Counted from the first letter of the stretch, positions 49,465-58,887 are shown. The stretch: DNA of 64,000 nt from BOG-932 sp965276835 (GCA_965276835.1 OZ255631.1:4278001-4342000), one strand, 5' to 3'. The notes: generated by a model from the letters alone, not told the origin. Program-made: numbers and translations.

Positions 49465-50985
49465 ATGGATGTCGCCGCACCCCAGGATAAACATAGGCCG
49501 GCATGGCGCCGCGGCGCTTCCGCTTTAGTCTTGGGATTTATCGGGATTGGGACTGCGGGACGCGCATCGGCCGCCCCGGGTCTCATCATCACGCCGTCGG
49601 TCGGCCTCTCGGAAACCTATACCGACAATGCGGCCGGCGGCGTTGCCAGCAAACCCGACAGCGTTTCACAGTTCTCACCGGGCCTGAGCATCCACGGCGA
49701 AACCGCCTATCTGACAGTCGACGGCGATTACACGCCGACCTATGACCATTTCAACACGCATTCGGCACCTGACCGCATCGACCAAAGCCTGAACGCCAAC
49801 GGCACGTTCAAGCCAATCGAAAACGTCCTGACCATGGATTTTCAGGCTTACGCCCAGGAAGCCGGCGGAACCGGCAACTTTACGAATTTTTCCGGGGCGC
49901 TGGTGCCGACGGTGGATCGCGTCCTGTATTATGTCGGCGCCGCGGCGCCGCACTACCAGACGCATTTCGGGGATATCGCGACCTTCGACGCCTATTATCG
50001 CCTGACCTCGACCAACACCAGCGACGAGGGCGTGCATCCGGTCGGGCAGCCCCTGCAGTCGACCAATTCCCTGGGTCAGAACATGGAGATCGCGGTCGGA
50101 TCGGCCGACAGTCTCGGCCGCGTCGGGCTTAATCTCGATCTGAATTACGGGCTGACATCCGGGTCGGGCGAAAACTCCAGCTCGACCAATTCCGCCTATG
50201 TCGTCGGCGGCAGTTTTCATATCAACCGCACCTATGCGCTGACCGGCTCGATCGGTTATCAGACGATCGACTATCCGACGGTCGGTGCCGTCCAAGGCTA
50301 TAAAAGCAGCGGCGTCACCTGGAGCCTCGGCGCGACGATCACGCCTAACGCGCTCAGCACGGTTTCGGTGGGCTACGGTCTCAACCAGGGGTCCTATAAC
50401 CCCAGCCTTCAGGTGGGCTACCAGCTTGGCCCGCGCACGACGCTGATGGCCAGCTATGTGGTGACCGTCCAGAATCAGCTGACATCCACTTTGCAGAATC
50501 TGCGGTATCTTAGCTATGACCAATTCGGCAATGCGATCGATACACGTACGGGGTTACCCTTTAGTGGCGTCAACCAGACTTTCGGTTCCCAAAACGTACT
50601 ATTCCGTGATAAGCCCGCTACGATTACGCTGTCGCATCAGCTTTTTAGGTCGGGAGTGTCGTTGACCGCGAATTATGAAGTTCGCCAATCGCTGAGCGGA
50701 CCGAAACAAAGCGACCGGGCATGGGGCTTATCGGTGAATTACAACCGCGAATTGACGCCATTGATTCAGGGCAGCTTCGGTGTCGGTTACACCACCCACA
50801 TCTCCTCGGTGCTGGGAAGCAGCGAACGCGCGAATAATTTCAGCGCCAACGCATCCCTTTTCTATAACATAAGCGAAACGGCGACGGTGACGTTGACCGA
50901 GACTTACTTTGGGCTGACATCGAACGTGCCCACAGACGTATTTTCGGACGAGCAGTTCACGATCGGAATCAGGAAATCATTTTGA
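49465..50985 (+). CDS. TIGR03016-type outer-membrane beta-barrel protein of the XrtA locus
   Basis: 506 residues. An N-terminal signal sequence (cleavage near ASAAP) is followed by alternating hydrophobic beta strands throughout and a terminal phenylalanine (QFTIGIRKSF), as expected for a porin-like barrel. Resembles the PEP-CTERM system-associated outer-membrane family found between the kinase and the ATPase in XrtA loci. Probably part of polymer secretion or surface assembly; the exact role is unknown. Confidence 0.86.
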   Translation: MDVAAPQDKHRPAWRRGASALVLGFIGIGTAGRASAAPGLIITPSVGLSETYTDNAAGGVASKPDSVSQFSPGLSIHGETAYLTVDGDYTPTYDHFNTHSAPDRIDQSLNANGTFKPIENVLTMDFQAYAQEAGGTGNFTNFSGALVPTVDRVLYYVGAAAPHYQTHFGDIATFDAYYRLTSTNTSDEGVHPVGQPLQSTNSLGQNMEIAVGSADSLGRVGLNLDLNYGLTSGSGENSSSTNSAYVVGGSFHINRTYALTGSIGYQTIDYPTVGAVQGYKSSGVTWSLGATITPNALSTVSVGYGLNQGSYNPSLQVGYQLGPRTTLMASYVVTVQNQLTSTLQNLRYLSYDQFGNAIDTRTGLPFSGVNQTFGSQNVLFRDKPATITLSHQLFRSGVSLTANYEVRQSLSGPKQSDRAWGLSVNYNRELTPLIQGSFGVGYTTHISSVLGSSERANNFSANASLFYNISETATVTLTETYFGLTSNVPTDVFSDEQFTIGIRKSF

Positions 50986-50986
50986 G

Positions 50987-51979
50987 ATGTATGCCGAGTA
51001 TTACAATTTAACCGGCCTACCCTTCCAGCTGACGCCGGATTCACGCTTCTATTTCGAAAGCAGCGTCCACTCCAAGGCAATGGCGCATCTGACTTATGGC
51101 CTGAACCAGGCCGAGGGCTTCATCGTCATCACCGGCGATGTCGGCGCCGGCAAGACCACGTTGGTGGAGCATCTGTGCTCGACGCTCGATCCGCAGCGTT
51201 ATGTCATCGCGAAGATGCTGACGACCCAGACCGGCGCGGACGATACGCTGCGGCTGGTCGCGAGCGGCTTCGGGATGCAGCCCGATGGGATGACCAAAGG
51301 CGAGTTGCTGCGCCGGTTCGAGGACATGCTGGTTACCAATTTCAACCGGGGGCTCCGGTCGGTACTGATCGTGGACGAGGCGCAGAACCTGACGGTGCCC
51401 GCCGTCGAAGAATTGCGCATGCTGTCGAATTTCACAGTCAACCACACGCCGCCGCTGCAGAGCTTTCTGCTGGGACAGCCGCAGTTCCGGGCGATCATGG
51501 CCCTGCCGGAACTTGAACAGCTTCGCCAGCGGGTGCTGGCGTCCTACCATCTTGGACCGCTCACCCAGACCGACACCCGGTCCTATATCGAGCACCGGTT
51601 GGGCCTTGTCGGCTGGAAGAACGACCCGAGCTTCACCGACGGCTCGTTCGTCCAGATCTACAAGGACACCGGCGGCATCCCACGCAAGATCAACGCCCTT
51701 TGCTCGCGCCTGATGCTGTTCGGCTTTCTGGAGGAAACCCACGCGATCGACGAGGAGACGGTGGCGCAAGTCGCGGACGAATTGCGCAGCGAACTTGGCG
51801 GCGGCGAGCCGGCGCCGGGTTCGACCGGCATCGCGCCAGCGAGCGCAACCCAGAGCGCGGACCTTGCCCAGTTCGACAAGCGGCTGGCTCAGATCGAGGA
51901 GAAGATGGATCGCAACGAACAGGCGATCAAACGGGCGCTCGCGCTGATCGCCTCGCGAATGGACAAGGATTCGGGATGA
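50987..51979 (+). CDS. XrtA-associated ATPase, ExeA-like
   Basis: 330 residues. It begins MYAEYYNLTGLPFQLTPD, a start typical of ExeA/GspA-like ATPases. The P-loop is ITGDVGAGKTTLVEHL (about 45-60), Walker B is VLIVDEAQNL, and the AAA+ arginine-finger/sensor region is GGIPRKINALCSRLML. A C-terminal coiled stretch ends the protein. In XrtA loci the corresponding TIGR03015 protein is encoded after the barrel protein, as here. It may remodel the cell wall or control export. The start is one base after the previous stop. Confidence 0.9.
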   Translation: MYAEYYNLTGLPFQLTPDSRFYFESSVHSKAMAHLTYGLNQAEGFIVITGDVGAGKTTLVEHLCSTLDPQRYVIAKMLTTQTGADDTLRLVASGFGMQPDGMTKGELLRRFEDMLVTNFNRGLRSVLIVDEAQNLTVPAVEELRMLSNFTVNHTPPLQSFLLGQPQFRAIMALPELEQLRQRVLASYHLGPLTQTDTRSYIEHRLGLVGWKNDPSFTDGSFVQIYKDTGGIPRKINALCSRLMLFGFLEETHAIDEETVAQVADELRSELGGGEPAPGSTGIAPASATQSADLAQFDKRLAQIEEKMDRNEQAIKRALALIASRMDKDSG

Positions 51980-52902
51980 TCGCCCCGACCGAGCGGCGTG
52001 CCGGGGTAACGATGACCCCGCCGCCATCCGTCGGGACCGCGTCACCCGCCCGGTCGGGCGTCAACGACCGGCGTATCAATGCCATGTCGGTCGATGTCGA
52101 GGATTATTTCCAGGTTCAGGCCTTTGCCGACACGATCGATCGGAAGGACTGGGATGCTTTGCCGTGCCGGCTCGAGCGCAATGTCGACCGGCTGCTGGCG
52201 ATTTACGATGACGCCGGGGTCAAGGCGACATTCTTCACACTCGGTTGGATCGCGGAACGCTATCCCGCGCTGATCGGGCGGATAGTCGCCGGTGGGCACG
52301 AACTGGCAAGCCACGGCTGGGACCATACCCGCGCCGATGCGCAGGAACCGGCGGCGTTCCGCGCCGATATCGTCAAAACCAAAAAGCTTTTGGAAGATAC
52401 CGGCGGCGTCGCGGTCGTGGGCTATCGCGCCGCGACCTTCTCGATCGGCCCAAAGAATTATTGGGCGTTCGCGGAGTTGGGTGAGGCCGGGTACCGCTAC
52501 AGTTCCAGCCTCTATCCGGTGAAGCACGACCTCTATGGCGACACCAGCGCCTCGCGCACGCCGTTTCATCCGGACGGGTTGCCGATCCTCGAAGCGCCGA
52601 TGACGACGGTTCAGTATTTGGGACGCAATTTTCCGTGTTCGGGCGGCGGCTACTTCCGGCTGCTGCCTTATTGGCTGTCGCGGATGAACATGCGGCGGGT
52701 CAATGCCCACGACAACCAGCCCTGCATCTTCTATTTCCACCCCTGGGAGATCGACCCGGATCAGCCGCGGCAGGCGAATATCAGCGCCAAGTCGCGCTTC
52801 CGGCATTACACCAACCTGGACCGGATGGAAGGCAGGCTGAAGCGCCTGCTCAAGGATTTCGCATGGGACAGAATGGACCGGGTTTTCCTGGAATCCGCAT
52901 AG
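51976..52902 (+). CDS. XrtA-type polysaccharide deacetylase
   Basis: 308 residues from ATG 51976 (ATGA overlap). NodB-homology domain: MSVDVEDYFQVQAF (catalytic Asp), KATFFTLGWIAERYP, GHELASHGWDH (metal His), GYRAATFSIGP, and FYFHPWEIDPDQP near the end. The TIGR03006 type of DUF3473-tailed deacetylases in exosortase loci has this layout. It probably removes N-acetyl groups from the nascent polymer in the periplasm. No obvious signal sequence, so cytosolic action on lipid-linked units is possible. Confidence 0.92.
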   Translation: MIAPTERRAGVTMTPPPSVGTASPARSGVNDRRINAMSVDVEDYFQVQAFADTIDRKDWDALPCRLERNVDRLLAIYDDAGVKATFFTLGWIAERYPALIGRIVAGGHELASHGWDHTRADAQEPAAFRADIVKTKKLLEDTGGVAVVGYRAATFSIGPKNYWAFAELGEAGYRYSSSLYPVKHDLYGDTSASRTPFHPDGLPILEAPMTTVQYLGRNFPCSGGGYFRLLPYWLSRMNMRRVNAHDNQPCIFYFHPWEIDPDQPRQANISAKSRFRHYTNLDRMEGRLKRLLKDFAWDRMDRVFLESA

Positions 52903-53973
52903 ATGCCGGACACGGCGCATCCATCAGTGACTGAGTCGAGGGCGTCCGGCCTTGTCGTAAAGCCGCTAATCGAGGCGGACTACGCGCGGTGGGATGAATT
53001 CGTCCTGGCCACCCCGGACGCAACTTTTTGCCATCGCGCCGGCTGGCAGCGTGTCACCGAGCGCGTGTTCGGCCATCGCACCCATTACGTCTATACCGAG
53101 CGCGACGGCGCGATAACCGGCATTCTGCCGCTCACCGAAATCAAATCGCGCCTGTTCGGGCATGCGTTGGTGTCCAGTGCTTTCCAGGTCTATGGCGGCC
53201 CGGTTGCGACCGATCCGGAAAGCCGCCAGGCCCTGGTCGACTTCGCGACCGGCCTGCTCGCCACGACCAAGGCCGACCATCTGGAGTTCCGCTCGGTTGA
53301 AGTGGATGGCGGCTGGCTGGTCAAGGAAGGCCTGTACGTCACCTTCCGGCGGGAGATTTCGGCCGACCACGACGCCAACCTGACCGCCATCCCGCGCAAG
53401 CAGCGCGCGGTGGTGCGCAAGGGCATCGCCAACGAACTGACCACCCGTGTCGGCCATGACTGGCGGACATTGCACCGGATCTATAGCGAGAGCGTCCGCA
53501 ATCTCGGCACGCCTGTGTTTCCGGCGAAATATTTCGCGGCTTTGTGCCAGGAATTCGGCGGCGATGCGGAAATCCTGGTGGTGGAGGATCGTGGAACCCC
53601 CGTCGCGGCGGTTTTGAGCTTCTACTTTCGCGATCAGGTGCTGCCCTATTACGGCGGCGGCACACCGGCGGCGCGCACCCGCGCCGGCAACGACACCATG
53701 TATTGGGAAGTGATGCGCCGGGCGGCCGATAAAGGGTGCCGCATCTTCGATTTCGGCCGCAGCAAGATCGATACAGGCGCCTATAACTTCAAGAAGAACT
53801 GGGGCTTCACGCCGACTCCGCTCGATTACGCCTTCAAGTTGCGGGTCGGGGACACGATTCCCGACGTCAATCCGCTCAACCCGAAATACCGTTTGATGAT
53901 CGAAACCTGGAAGCGGCTGCCATTGCCGGTCGCCAACCTTATCGGTCCGTTTATCGTGAAGAATCTCGGATGA
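52903..53973 (+). CDS. FemAB-like protein of the XrtA system
   Basis: 356 residues, ATG immediately after the previous stop. GNAT/FemAB fold (Acetyltransf_6-like): WDEFVLATPDATFCHRAGW, RKQRAVVRKGIANELT, YYGGGTPAARTRAGNDTMYW, and FDFGRSKIDTGAYNFKK. Members of the TIGR03019 group occur in nearly every XrtA locus; they may transfer an aminoacyl or acyl group to the polymer. It overlaps xrtA by 4 bases. Confidence 0.9.
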   Translation: MPDTAHPSVTESRASGLVVKPLIEADYARWDEFVLATPDATFCHRAGWQRVTERVFGHRTHYVYTERDGAITGILPLTEIKSRLFGHALVSSAFQVYGGPVATDPESRQALVDFATGLLATTKADHLEFRSVEVDGGWLVKEGLYVTFRREISADHDANLTAIPRKQRAVVRKGIANELTTRVGHDWRTLHRIYSESVRNLGTPVFPAKYFAALCQEFGGDAEILVVEDRGTPVAAVLSFYFRDQVLPYYGGGTPAARTRAGNDTMYWEVMRRAADKGCRIFDFGRSKIDTGAYNFKKNWGFTPTPLDYAFKLRVGDTIPDVNPLNPKYRLMIETWKRLPLPVANLIGPFIVKNLG

Positions 53974-55010
53974 GCGCGGTGATCGCCAACGACTCCGACG
54001 CCGGAATCGCGGTGCGCCGCCTGTGGGGGGTAACGCTTGGCACGCTCGCCGTCGGCATTGTGGCATTCATCGCTGCCTTCTTTGAAGAGGTCAGACGCGG
54101 GCTGCAGGTTTGGGACGAATCCACCGCCTATAACCATTGCTATCTGATCCTGCCGATCATCGCCTATCTGTTGTGGGAACGGTGGCGGGCGCTCTATGCC
54201 CGGGCGCCGGAGCCGGTGCTATGGCCGTTTGCCGCGATGATGCCGGTGGCGCTGGTCTGGCTGTTCGCCGCCAATGCCGGGATCATGGAGGGGCGGCAGC
54301 TTGCGGCGATGACGCTCTTCCAACTGTTCCTGTTCGCCCTGTTGGGCAAGCAGGTCTGGCGCGTCGCCGCCTTTGCGCTGCTCTATCTCTATTTCCTGGT
54401 GCCGGCCGGGGCTTTCATCACGCCCTATCTGCAAACCTTCGCCGCGCGCTTTGCCGTCAGGGGTGTGGAACTGCTCGGCATTCCGATCTATTCCGACGGC
54501 TATCACATCGAGGTTCCGGGCGCCCGGTTCGAGGTGGCGGAGGCCTGTGCCGGACTGCGTTTCCTGATCGCCTCGGTCGCGTTGGGCACGCTCTACGGCT
54601 ACACCATGTATCGCAGCTGGAAACGGCGCGCGGCGTTCATGGTGGTGTCGATCGTCGTTCCGATCATCGCCAACGGGCTCAGGGTATTGGGCATCGTCGT
54701 CTATGGGTACATCCTGGGAAACGCCCAGGCGGCGGTCGCCGACCATCTGATCTATGGTTGGGTGTTCTTCTCGTTCGTCAGCCTGATCCTGATCCTGCTG
54801 GGCCTGCCGTTCCGTCAGGCGGTGCCGGCCTTCCCGGTGACGCCGATCGAACCGCGCGATGCCGCCGGTCAACGGACCGGTGTCCTGGTTGTCGGCGCCG
54901 TGACAGCCCTTTTCGTCGTCCTGCTCACTCGGCCCATGGTGGTGGACAGCCCGGTCGGAACAATGCTGGGCGAGGCCTCATCCACGCTCAAGCATCTGAT
55001 CGGACATTGA
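53970..55010 (+). CDS. xrtA: exosortase A, without the usual EpsI domain
   Basis: 346 residues. About eight hydrophobic helices. The three exosortase catalytic residues are in place: Cys in VAEACAGLRFL (about residue 193), Arg in ANGLRVLGIVVYG (about 233), and His in VADHLIYGWVFF (about 253). Exosortases are predicted transpeptidases that cut PEP-CTERM proteins at the inner membrane. Many XrtA proteins continue into an EpsI-like periplasmic domain to about 500 residues; this one ends shortly after the eighth helix. No PEP-CTERM substrate gene is in the window. Confidence 0.93.
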   Translation: MSAVIANDSDAGIAVRRLWGVTLGTLAVGIVAFIAAFFEEVRRGLQVWDESTAYNHCYLILPIIAYLLWERWRALYARAPEPVLWPFAAMMPVALVWLFAANAGIMEGRQLAAMTLFQLFLFALLGKQVWRVAAFALLYLYFLVPAGAFITPYLQTFAARFAVRGVELLGIPIYSDGYHIEVPGARFEVAEACAGLRFLIASVALGTLYGYTMYRSWKRRAAFMVVSIVVPIIANGLRVLGIVVYGYILGNAQAAVADHLIYGWVFFSFVSLILILLGLPFRQAVPAFPVTPIEPRDAAGQRTGVLVVGAVTALFVVLLTRPMVVDSPVGTMLGEASSTLKHLIGH

Positions 55011-56095
55011 ACGAGCCGCTCAGCATCGCGGTTCGCCCGGTCGAAAACTTTCGCACGCTGGAATCTGCCTGGCGCGAACTGGAAGGCCGGTCGGACGGTT
55101 CGTTTTTCCAATCCTGGGCCTGGACCGGATGTCTGGCTGAAGAACGCTTTGCCGAACCCTGGCTGCTGTCGGCCAAGCATGGCGACCGGACCGTTGCCCT
55201 CGGCCTGTTCAATCGCGCATCGCGCCAGCCGCTTCGGCTCGACCGCCCGCTCTTTCTTGGCGAAAGCGGGGTTCCAGCGATGGACTCCGTCTTTATCGAA
55301 TATAACGGCCTGCTACTGGACAGGGACGCAGGCGGCGGGATCGCCGAACAGTGCTGGTCCGCTTTGGGGGATGGTGCCTTGAAGGGCGCCCGCTGGGTGC
55401 TGGGCGGTGTCCTTCCGACGGTTCAGGCGGCGCTGCCGGCCAATCGCGTCATCCGCGTCCGTGTCCGTCGGCCGGTGTCGTTCCACGAACTCTTCGCGTC
55501 CGCCGAAACGCCGATTATCGACCGCCTCAGCGCCAATGCTCGTCAGCAGTTGCGGCGCGCCATGCGCGGCTGGGAAAAGATCGGACCGCTGACCCTCGAG
55601 GTCGCGCGGACACGCGAGGAATCTGTCACTTTCCTCAACGGGCTCAAGACCCTGCACCAGCGCTATTGGACCGGGCGCGGCAAACCGGGAGCCTTCGCCG
55701 AGCCGTTCTTCGAGCGTTTCCACCGCGAGCTGATCGGGCGTCCGGGCGCGGGCCAGGCGGTCGATCTGCTCCGTGTCACGGCCGGAACGCATGTCGTCGG
55801 CTATCTCTACAATTTCGTCCATCGCGGCTGGGTCGCCGCCTATCAGAGCGGTTTCGATTTCAACCAGGATGCCGACCGGCTGAAACCGGGGATGGTCTGC
55901 CATCTATTGGCGATGGAGCATTACCGGCAGGCGGGTATGCAGGCCTATGACTTCCTGGGCGGCGAGGCGCGTTATAAGCGGACCCTCGCTAACGCCGAGA
56001 CCGAATTGCTCTGGCTTGAGGTGCGTCACAAATCGCCTTGGCCTTTCGGCCGCCGCAGGGTTCCCGCGTCTCCGCAAACAATGCAGGCTGGGTAA
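55007..56095 (+). CDS. GNAT/FemAB-like acyltransferase (CelD/BcsL type)
   Basis: 362 residues from TTG 55007, which overlaps the xrtA stop. Acetyltransf_6-like fold: SFFQSWAWTGCLAEE, RLSANARQQLRRAMRGWEK, VVGYLYNFVHRGWVAAYQSG, and the closing YDFLGGEARYKRTLAN. Such proteins transfer acyl groups to sugars or peptides and often sit in polysaccharide loci. It is a second FemAB-like gene flanking exosortase A, only distantly similar to the one upstream. Substrate unknown. Confidence 0.85.
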   Translation: MNEPLSIAVRPVENFRTLESAWRELEGRSDGSFFQSWAWTGCLAEERFAEPWLLSAKHGDRTVALGLFNRASRQPLRLDRPLFLGESGVPAMDSVFIEYNGLLLDRDAGGGIAEQCWSALGDGALKGARWVLGGVLPTVQAALPANRVIRVRVRRPVSFHELFASAETPIIDRLSANARQQLRRAMRGWEKIGPLTLEVARTREESVTFLNGLKTLHQRYWTGRGKPGAFAEPFFERFHRELIGRPGAGQAVDLLRVTAGTHVVGYLYNFVHRGWVAAYQSGFDFNQDADRLKPGMVCHLLAMEHYRQAGMQAYDFLGGEARYKRTLANAETELLWLEVRHKSPWPFGRRRVPASPQTMQAG

Positions 56096-57297
56096 TGCCG
56101 TCAGACAAGCCGATCCGCCTCGTCACCTATTCGTCGCTTTATCCCAACGCCGTCCAGTCCAATCATGGAGTCTTCGTCGAGAACCGGCTGCGCCACCTGA
56201 TCGCCAGCGGGCAGGTGACCAGCAGGGTCGTGGCGCCGGTGCCGTATTTCCCGCTCAAATCGCCGCGTTTCGGCAGCTATGCCAAGTTTGCGCAGGTTCC
56301 GGCCTGGGAGGAACGGCATGGACTCACCGTCCATCATCCGCGCTTCCCGCTGATCCCCAAGGTGGGCATGAACATCTCGCCCTTCCTGATGGCGATGGCG
56401 ACGTTGCCGGCGGTTCGCGCGGCGATCGGGGCGCAGGGCGGTATCGACATACTGGACGCCCATTACCTGTTCCCCGACGGCGTGGCGGCGACGATCATTG
56501 GGCGCATCCTGAACGTGCCCGTCGTGATGACCGCGCGCGGCACCGATGTCAGCCTGATCCCCAACTACAAGGTCCCGCGCCGCCTGATCCAAAAGGCCTG
56601 CACGCGGGCCGCCGGTGTGATCACGGTCAGCGCCGCGTTGAAGGACGGTCTGGTCGCAATGGACGTCGATCCCGGGAAGATCACGGTCCTGCGCAACGGC
56701 GTCGATCTCAAGCTGTTCCGTCCGCTGGACCGGCAGGCGACGCGCAAGCGGCTCAGCCTCGACGGGCCGACCCTGATCTCCGTCGGCCTGTTGATCGAAC
56801 GCAAGGGCCATGACCTGATCGTCGAGGCGATGCCGTCGTTGCCCGGCTATACGCTGCTGATTGCCGGCGAGGGGCCGGAGCGCGGCAATCTGGAACGCCA
56901 GATCGAACGGCTCGGTTTGCAGGATCGCGTGCGCCTGCTGGGCGCTCGTCCGCATTCGGGGTTGCCGGAACTCTACGGCGCTGCCGATGCGCTGATCCTG
57001 GCGTCAAGCCGTGAGGGCTGGGCCAATGTACTGCTGGAGGCGATGGGCTGCGGCACCCCGGCCATCGGCTCGCCGATCTGGGGCAATCCGGAGGTCATCT
57101 CCAAGCCTGAAGCCGGCATATTGATGACGGAACGCAGCGCCAGGGGCGTGGTCGACGCGGTGAAGACCCTGTTCGAGGCGCGGATGCCGACCCGCGAGGC
57201 CACACGGGAATACGCGTGCGCCTTTTCCTGGGACGCGACGACCGAGGGTCAGATCGAGCTGTTCCGGTCGATCATGTCAGAGCGAGAGGCCCGGTAG
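56095..57297 (+). CDS. GT4-family glycosyltransferase
   Basis: 400 residues from ATG 56095, one base overlap with the previous stop. GT-B fold: N-terminal SSLYPNAVQSNHGVFVENR, AHYLFPDGVAA, and ARGTDVSLIP. The C-terminal nucleotide-sugar site reads SVGLLIERKGHDLIVEA, then IAGEGPERGNLE and ASSREGWANVLLEAMGCGTP with the conserved Glu. It adds a sugar to the lipid-linked polymer in the XrtA pathway. Last clear gene of the plus-strand XrtA operon; toxin-antitoxin debris and IS630 copy 2 follow. Confidence 0.93.
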   Translation: MPSDKPIRLVTYSSLYPNAVQSNHGVFVENRLRHLIASGQVTSRVVAPVPYFPLKSPRFGSYAKFAQVPAWEERHGLTVHHPRFPLIPKVGMNISPFLMAMATLPAVRAAIGAQGGIDILDAHYLFPDGVAATIIGRILNVPVVMTARGTDVSLIPNYKVPRRLIQKACTRAAGVITVSAALKDGLVAMDVDPGKITVLRNGVDLKLFRPLDRQATRKRLSLDGPTLISVGLLIERKGHDLIVEAMPSLPGYTLLIAGEGPERGNLERQIERLGLQDRVRLLGARPHSGLPELYGAADALILASSREGWANVLLEAMGCGTPAIGSPIWGNPEVISKPEAGILMTERSARGVVDAVKTLFEARMPTREATREYACAFSWDATTEGQIELFRSIMSEREAR

Positions 57298-57300
57298 ACA

Positions 57301-57546
57301 GTGCGTTCGCGAGGCATTGCAACAGCTTGCAACCTCCGGCGTCGCTCCGCTCATTGGATGACGCGAGAGGCGATTCAACAATATGTTGAGCGCGAGGAAA
57401 GCCGCGCGGGCTTTCTGCAGGAGGCGCAGGCGTCCTGGGTCGAATATCAGACGGCGGGCAAGCATCTCACGGGCGATGAAGTTCAGGCGTGGCTGCATAC
57501 GTGTGGCACTGAAACTGAGGTCGAAGCCCCCGATTGCCACGACTGA
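57301..57546 (+). pseudogene. ParD/CopG-like antitoxin with broken N-terminus
   Basis: From about codon 20 the translation matches the C-terminal two thirds of a ribbon-helix-helix antitoxin (WMTREAIQQYVEREESRA, then AGKHLTGDEVQAWLHT, CGTETEVEAPDCH). The expected strand and first helix are not in this frame: EALQQLAT is found in the next frame just upstream, so a frameshift has occurred, and the first residues run into the end of the glycosyltransferase gene. ATG 57358 could still give a shortened protein. It precedes and overlaps a ParE-like gene. Confidence 0.65.
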
Positions 57547-57890
57547 TCGTCACGCCGGGCGCGGCGCGGGGTTTGGAGCGGTGCCGTCGGTTCTCGTTCG
57601 ATAAGAACCCTCACGCTGCCGTCAGGGTCGCGAGCACGATCGCGCACCACCTGTTGTTGCTTGTCACCAAACCTGAAATGGGCCGGCCCTTTTCCGATGC
57701 GCCCGAACTACGTGAATTGCCGATCGGGTTCGGTGCATCGGGATATGTCGTGGGCGACAGGTCGCAACCCGGCACCTACAACATCACCGGAATCTCGGTC
57801 TGCGACCTCGCCAAGAATTGCGCAACCATTCGCTCGCCAGATGAGGTCAAGAAAGCGCTCGGCGCGAACACATTCGAGGTCACCCCTTAA
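57534..57890 (+). CDS. ParE/RelE-like toxin with foreign C-terminus
   Basis: 118 codons, overlapping the antitoxin by 13 bases. Residues 1-70 are a typical ParE-type start: LIVTPGAARGLERCRRF, LLLVTKPEMGRPFSDAPELRELPIGFGASGYV. After GYV, near base 57750, the expected ParE tail (a strand plus RHQKEAGY-like end) is replaced by about 46 unrelated residues that end EVKKALGANTFEVTP. The protein is probably not an active toxin. The unknown tail may come from the end of another gene carried here by a deletion. IS630 copy 2 begins 38 bases after the stop. Confidence 0.6.
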   Translation: MPRLIVTPGAARGLERCRRFSFDKNPHAAVRVASTIAHHLLLLVTKPEMGRPFSDAPELRELPIGFGASGYVVGDRSQPGTYNITGISVCDLAKNCATIRSPDEVKKALGANTFEVTP

Positions 57891-57941
57891 GTTTTCCGAT
57901 ATCAGATTATTTATCGTGTTAGGCACTAGAGCATTTTGTGA

Positions 57942-58508
57942 TCATACGGGTTTGTACCCTGCGTGCTTGATATAGTTTTGGCATTCCTCAGTTGAGAAAG
58001 CATCGAGAAGAGCGCCGATGCGATTCCAGAGGGCTTCTTTGGATCGCTCTGCTGCTTTTCGCAGCAATGTCTTAAGCTTTGCGAAGGCCATCTCGATTGG
58101 ATTGAGGTCTGGGCTGTAGGGCGGCAGGAAGAGGAGTTTGGCACCACGCTCGGTGATCAGGCCGGCCGCCTTTTCCCCTTTGTGGCTGGACAGATTGTCG
58201 AGAATGACGATGTCGCCGGCTCTGATCTCGGGTAGGAGAACGCGTTCGACATACTGCGTAAAGATGGCGCGGTTCATCGGCTGGTCTATGACGAAGGGAG
58301 CGACCCATCCGTCCTTGCAAAGACCCGCGACAAAGGTCGTCACCTTCCAGTGGCCATGCGGCGCATAGCCTTTGACCCGCTGCCCGCGCGGCGCCCGACC
58401 ATAGGTGCGAACCATGTTCGTGGTGGCGCCGGTCTCATCGAGAAAGATCAGGCGATGGGCGGCAAGGTTAGCCTGATCGACGCGCCAGGCTTGACGGGCA
58501 ACAGCCAC
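57942..58508 (-). CDS. IS630 transposase, DDE half (orfB), copy 2
   Basis: Identical in translation to orfB of copy 1: LIFLDETGATTNM, IVILDNLSSHKG, PYSPDLNPIEMAF. The frame is open upstream to the A8 run near 58549. Intact, so potentially mobile. Confidence 0.9.
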   Translation of the reverse strand: MAVARQAWRVDQANLAAHRLIFLDETGATTNMVRTYGRAPRGQRVKGYAPHGHWKVTTFVAGLCKDGWVAPFVIDQPMNRAIFTQYVERVLLPEIRAGDIVILDNLSSHKGEKAAGLITERGAKLLFLPPYSPDLNPIEMAFAKLKTLLRKAAERSKEALWNRIGALLDAFSTEECQNYIKHAGYKPV

Positions 58509-58524
58509 GTCAGGCCGGTTCTGC

Positions 58525-58887
58525 TCATCGGCGTGAACGCTTTTTTTTAAAACTGATCCCGTGACCGTTGAAGAACCGGCTCAGCATCCCGGCATCGGCC
58601 TTGACCGCGTGCGTCGTCATCAGCCGCTCGGCTACGGCCATCAGCGTCAAGTCCGGCTCGGCCGCGATCAGCGCCAGCAGCCATTCGGCATGCGCCGGAA
58701 GCCGGGAGCGCCGGTCTCCTCCTTGTGACAGCGCTGTGCGACGGCCAGATCGCGCCGCCTCAACCCAGCGGATCGCCGCCGTCTCACTGATCCGAAAGTT
58801 ACGGGCCGCTTCACGGCGCGAAAGACCTTCGTCCTCGACCGCGCAAAGCACACGATCACGCAAATCCTGAGAATATGCTCGCGTCAT
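58525..58887 (-). CDS. IS630 transposase, DNA-binding half (orfA), copy 2
   Basis: Identical in translation to orfA of copy 1, with N-terminal HTH and the GISFKKK end on the slippage run. It joins orfB by a +1 shift. Confidence 0.9.
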   Translation of the reverse strand: MTRAYSQDLRDRVLCAVEDEGLSRREAARNFRISETAAIRWVEAARSGRRTALSQGGDRRSRLPAHAEWLLALIAAEPDLTLMAVAERLMTTHAVKADAGMLSRFFNGHGISFKKKRSRR

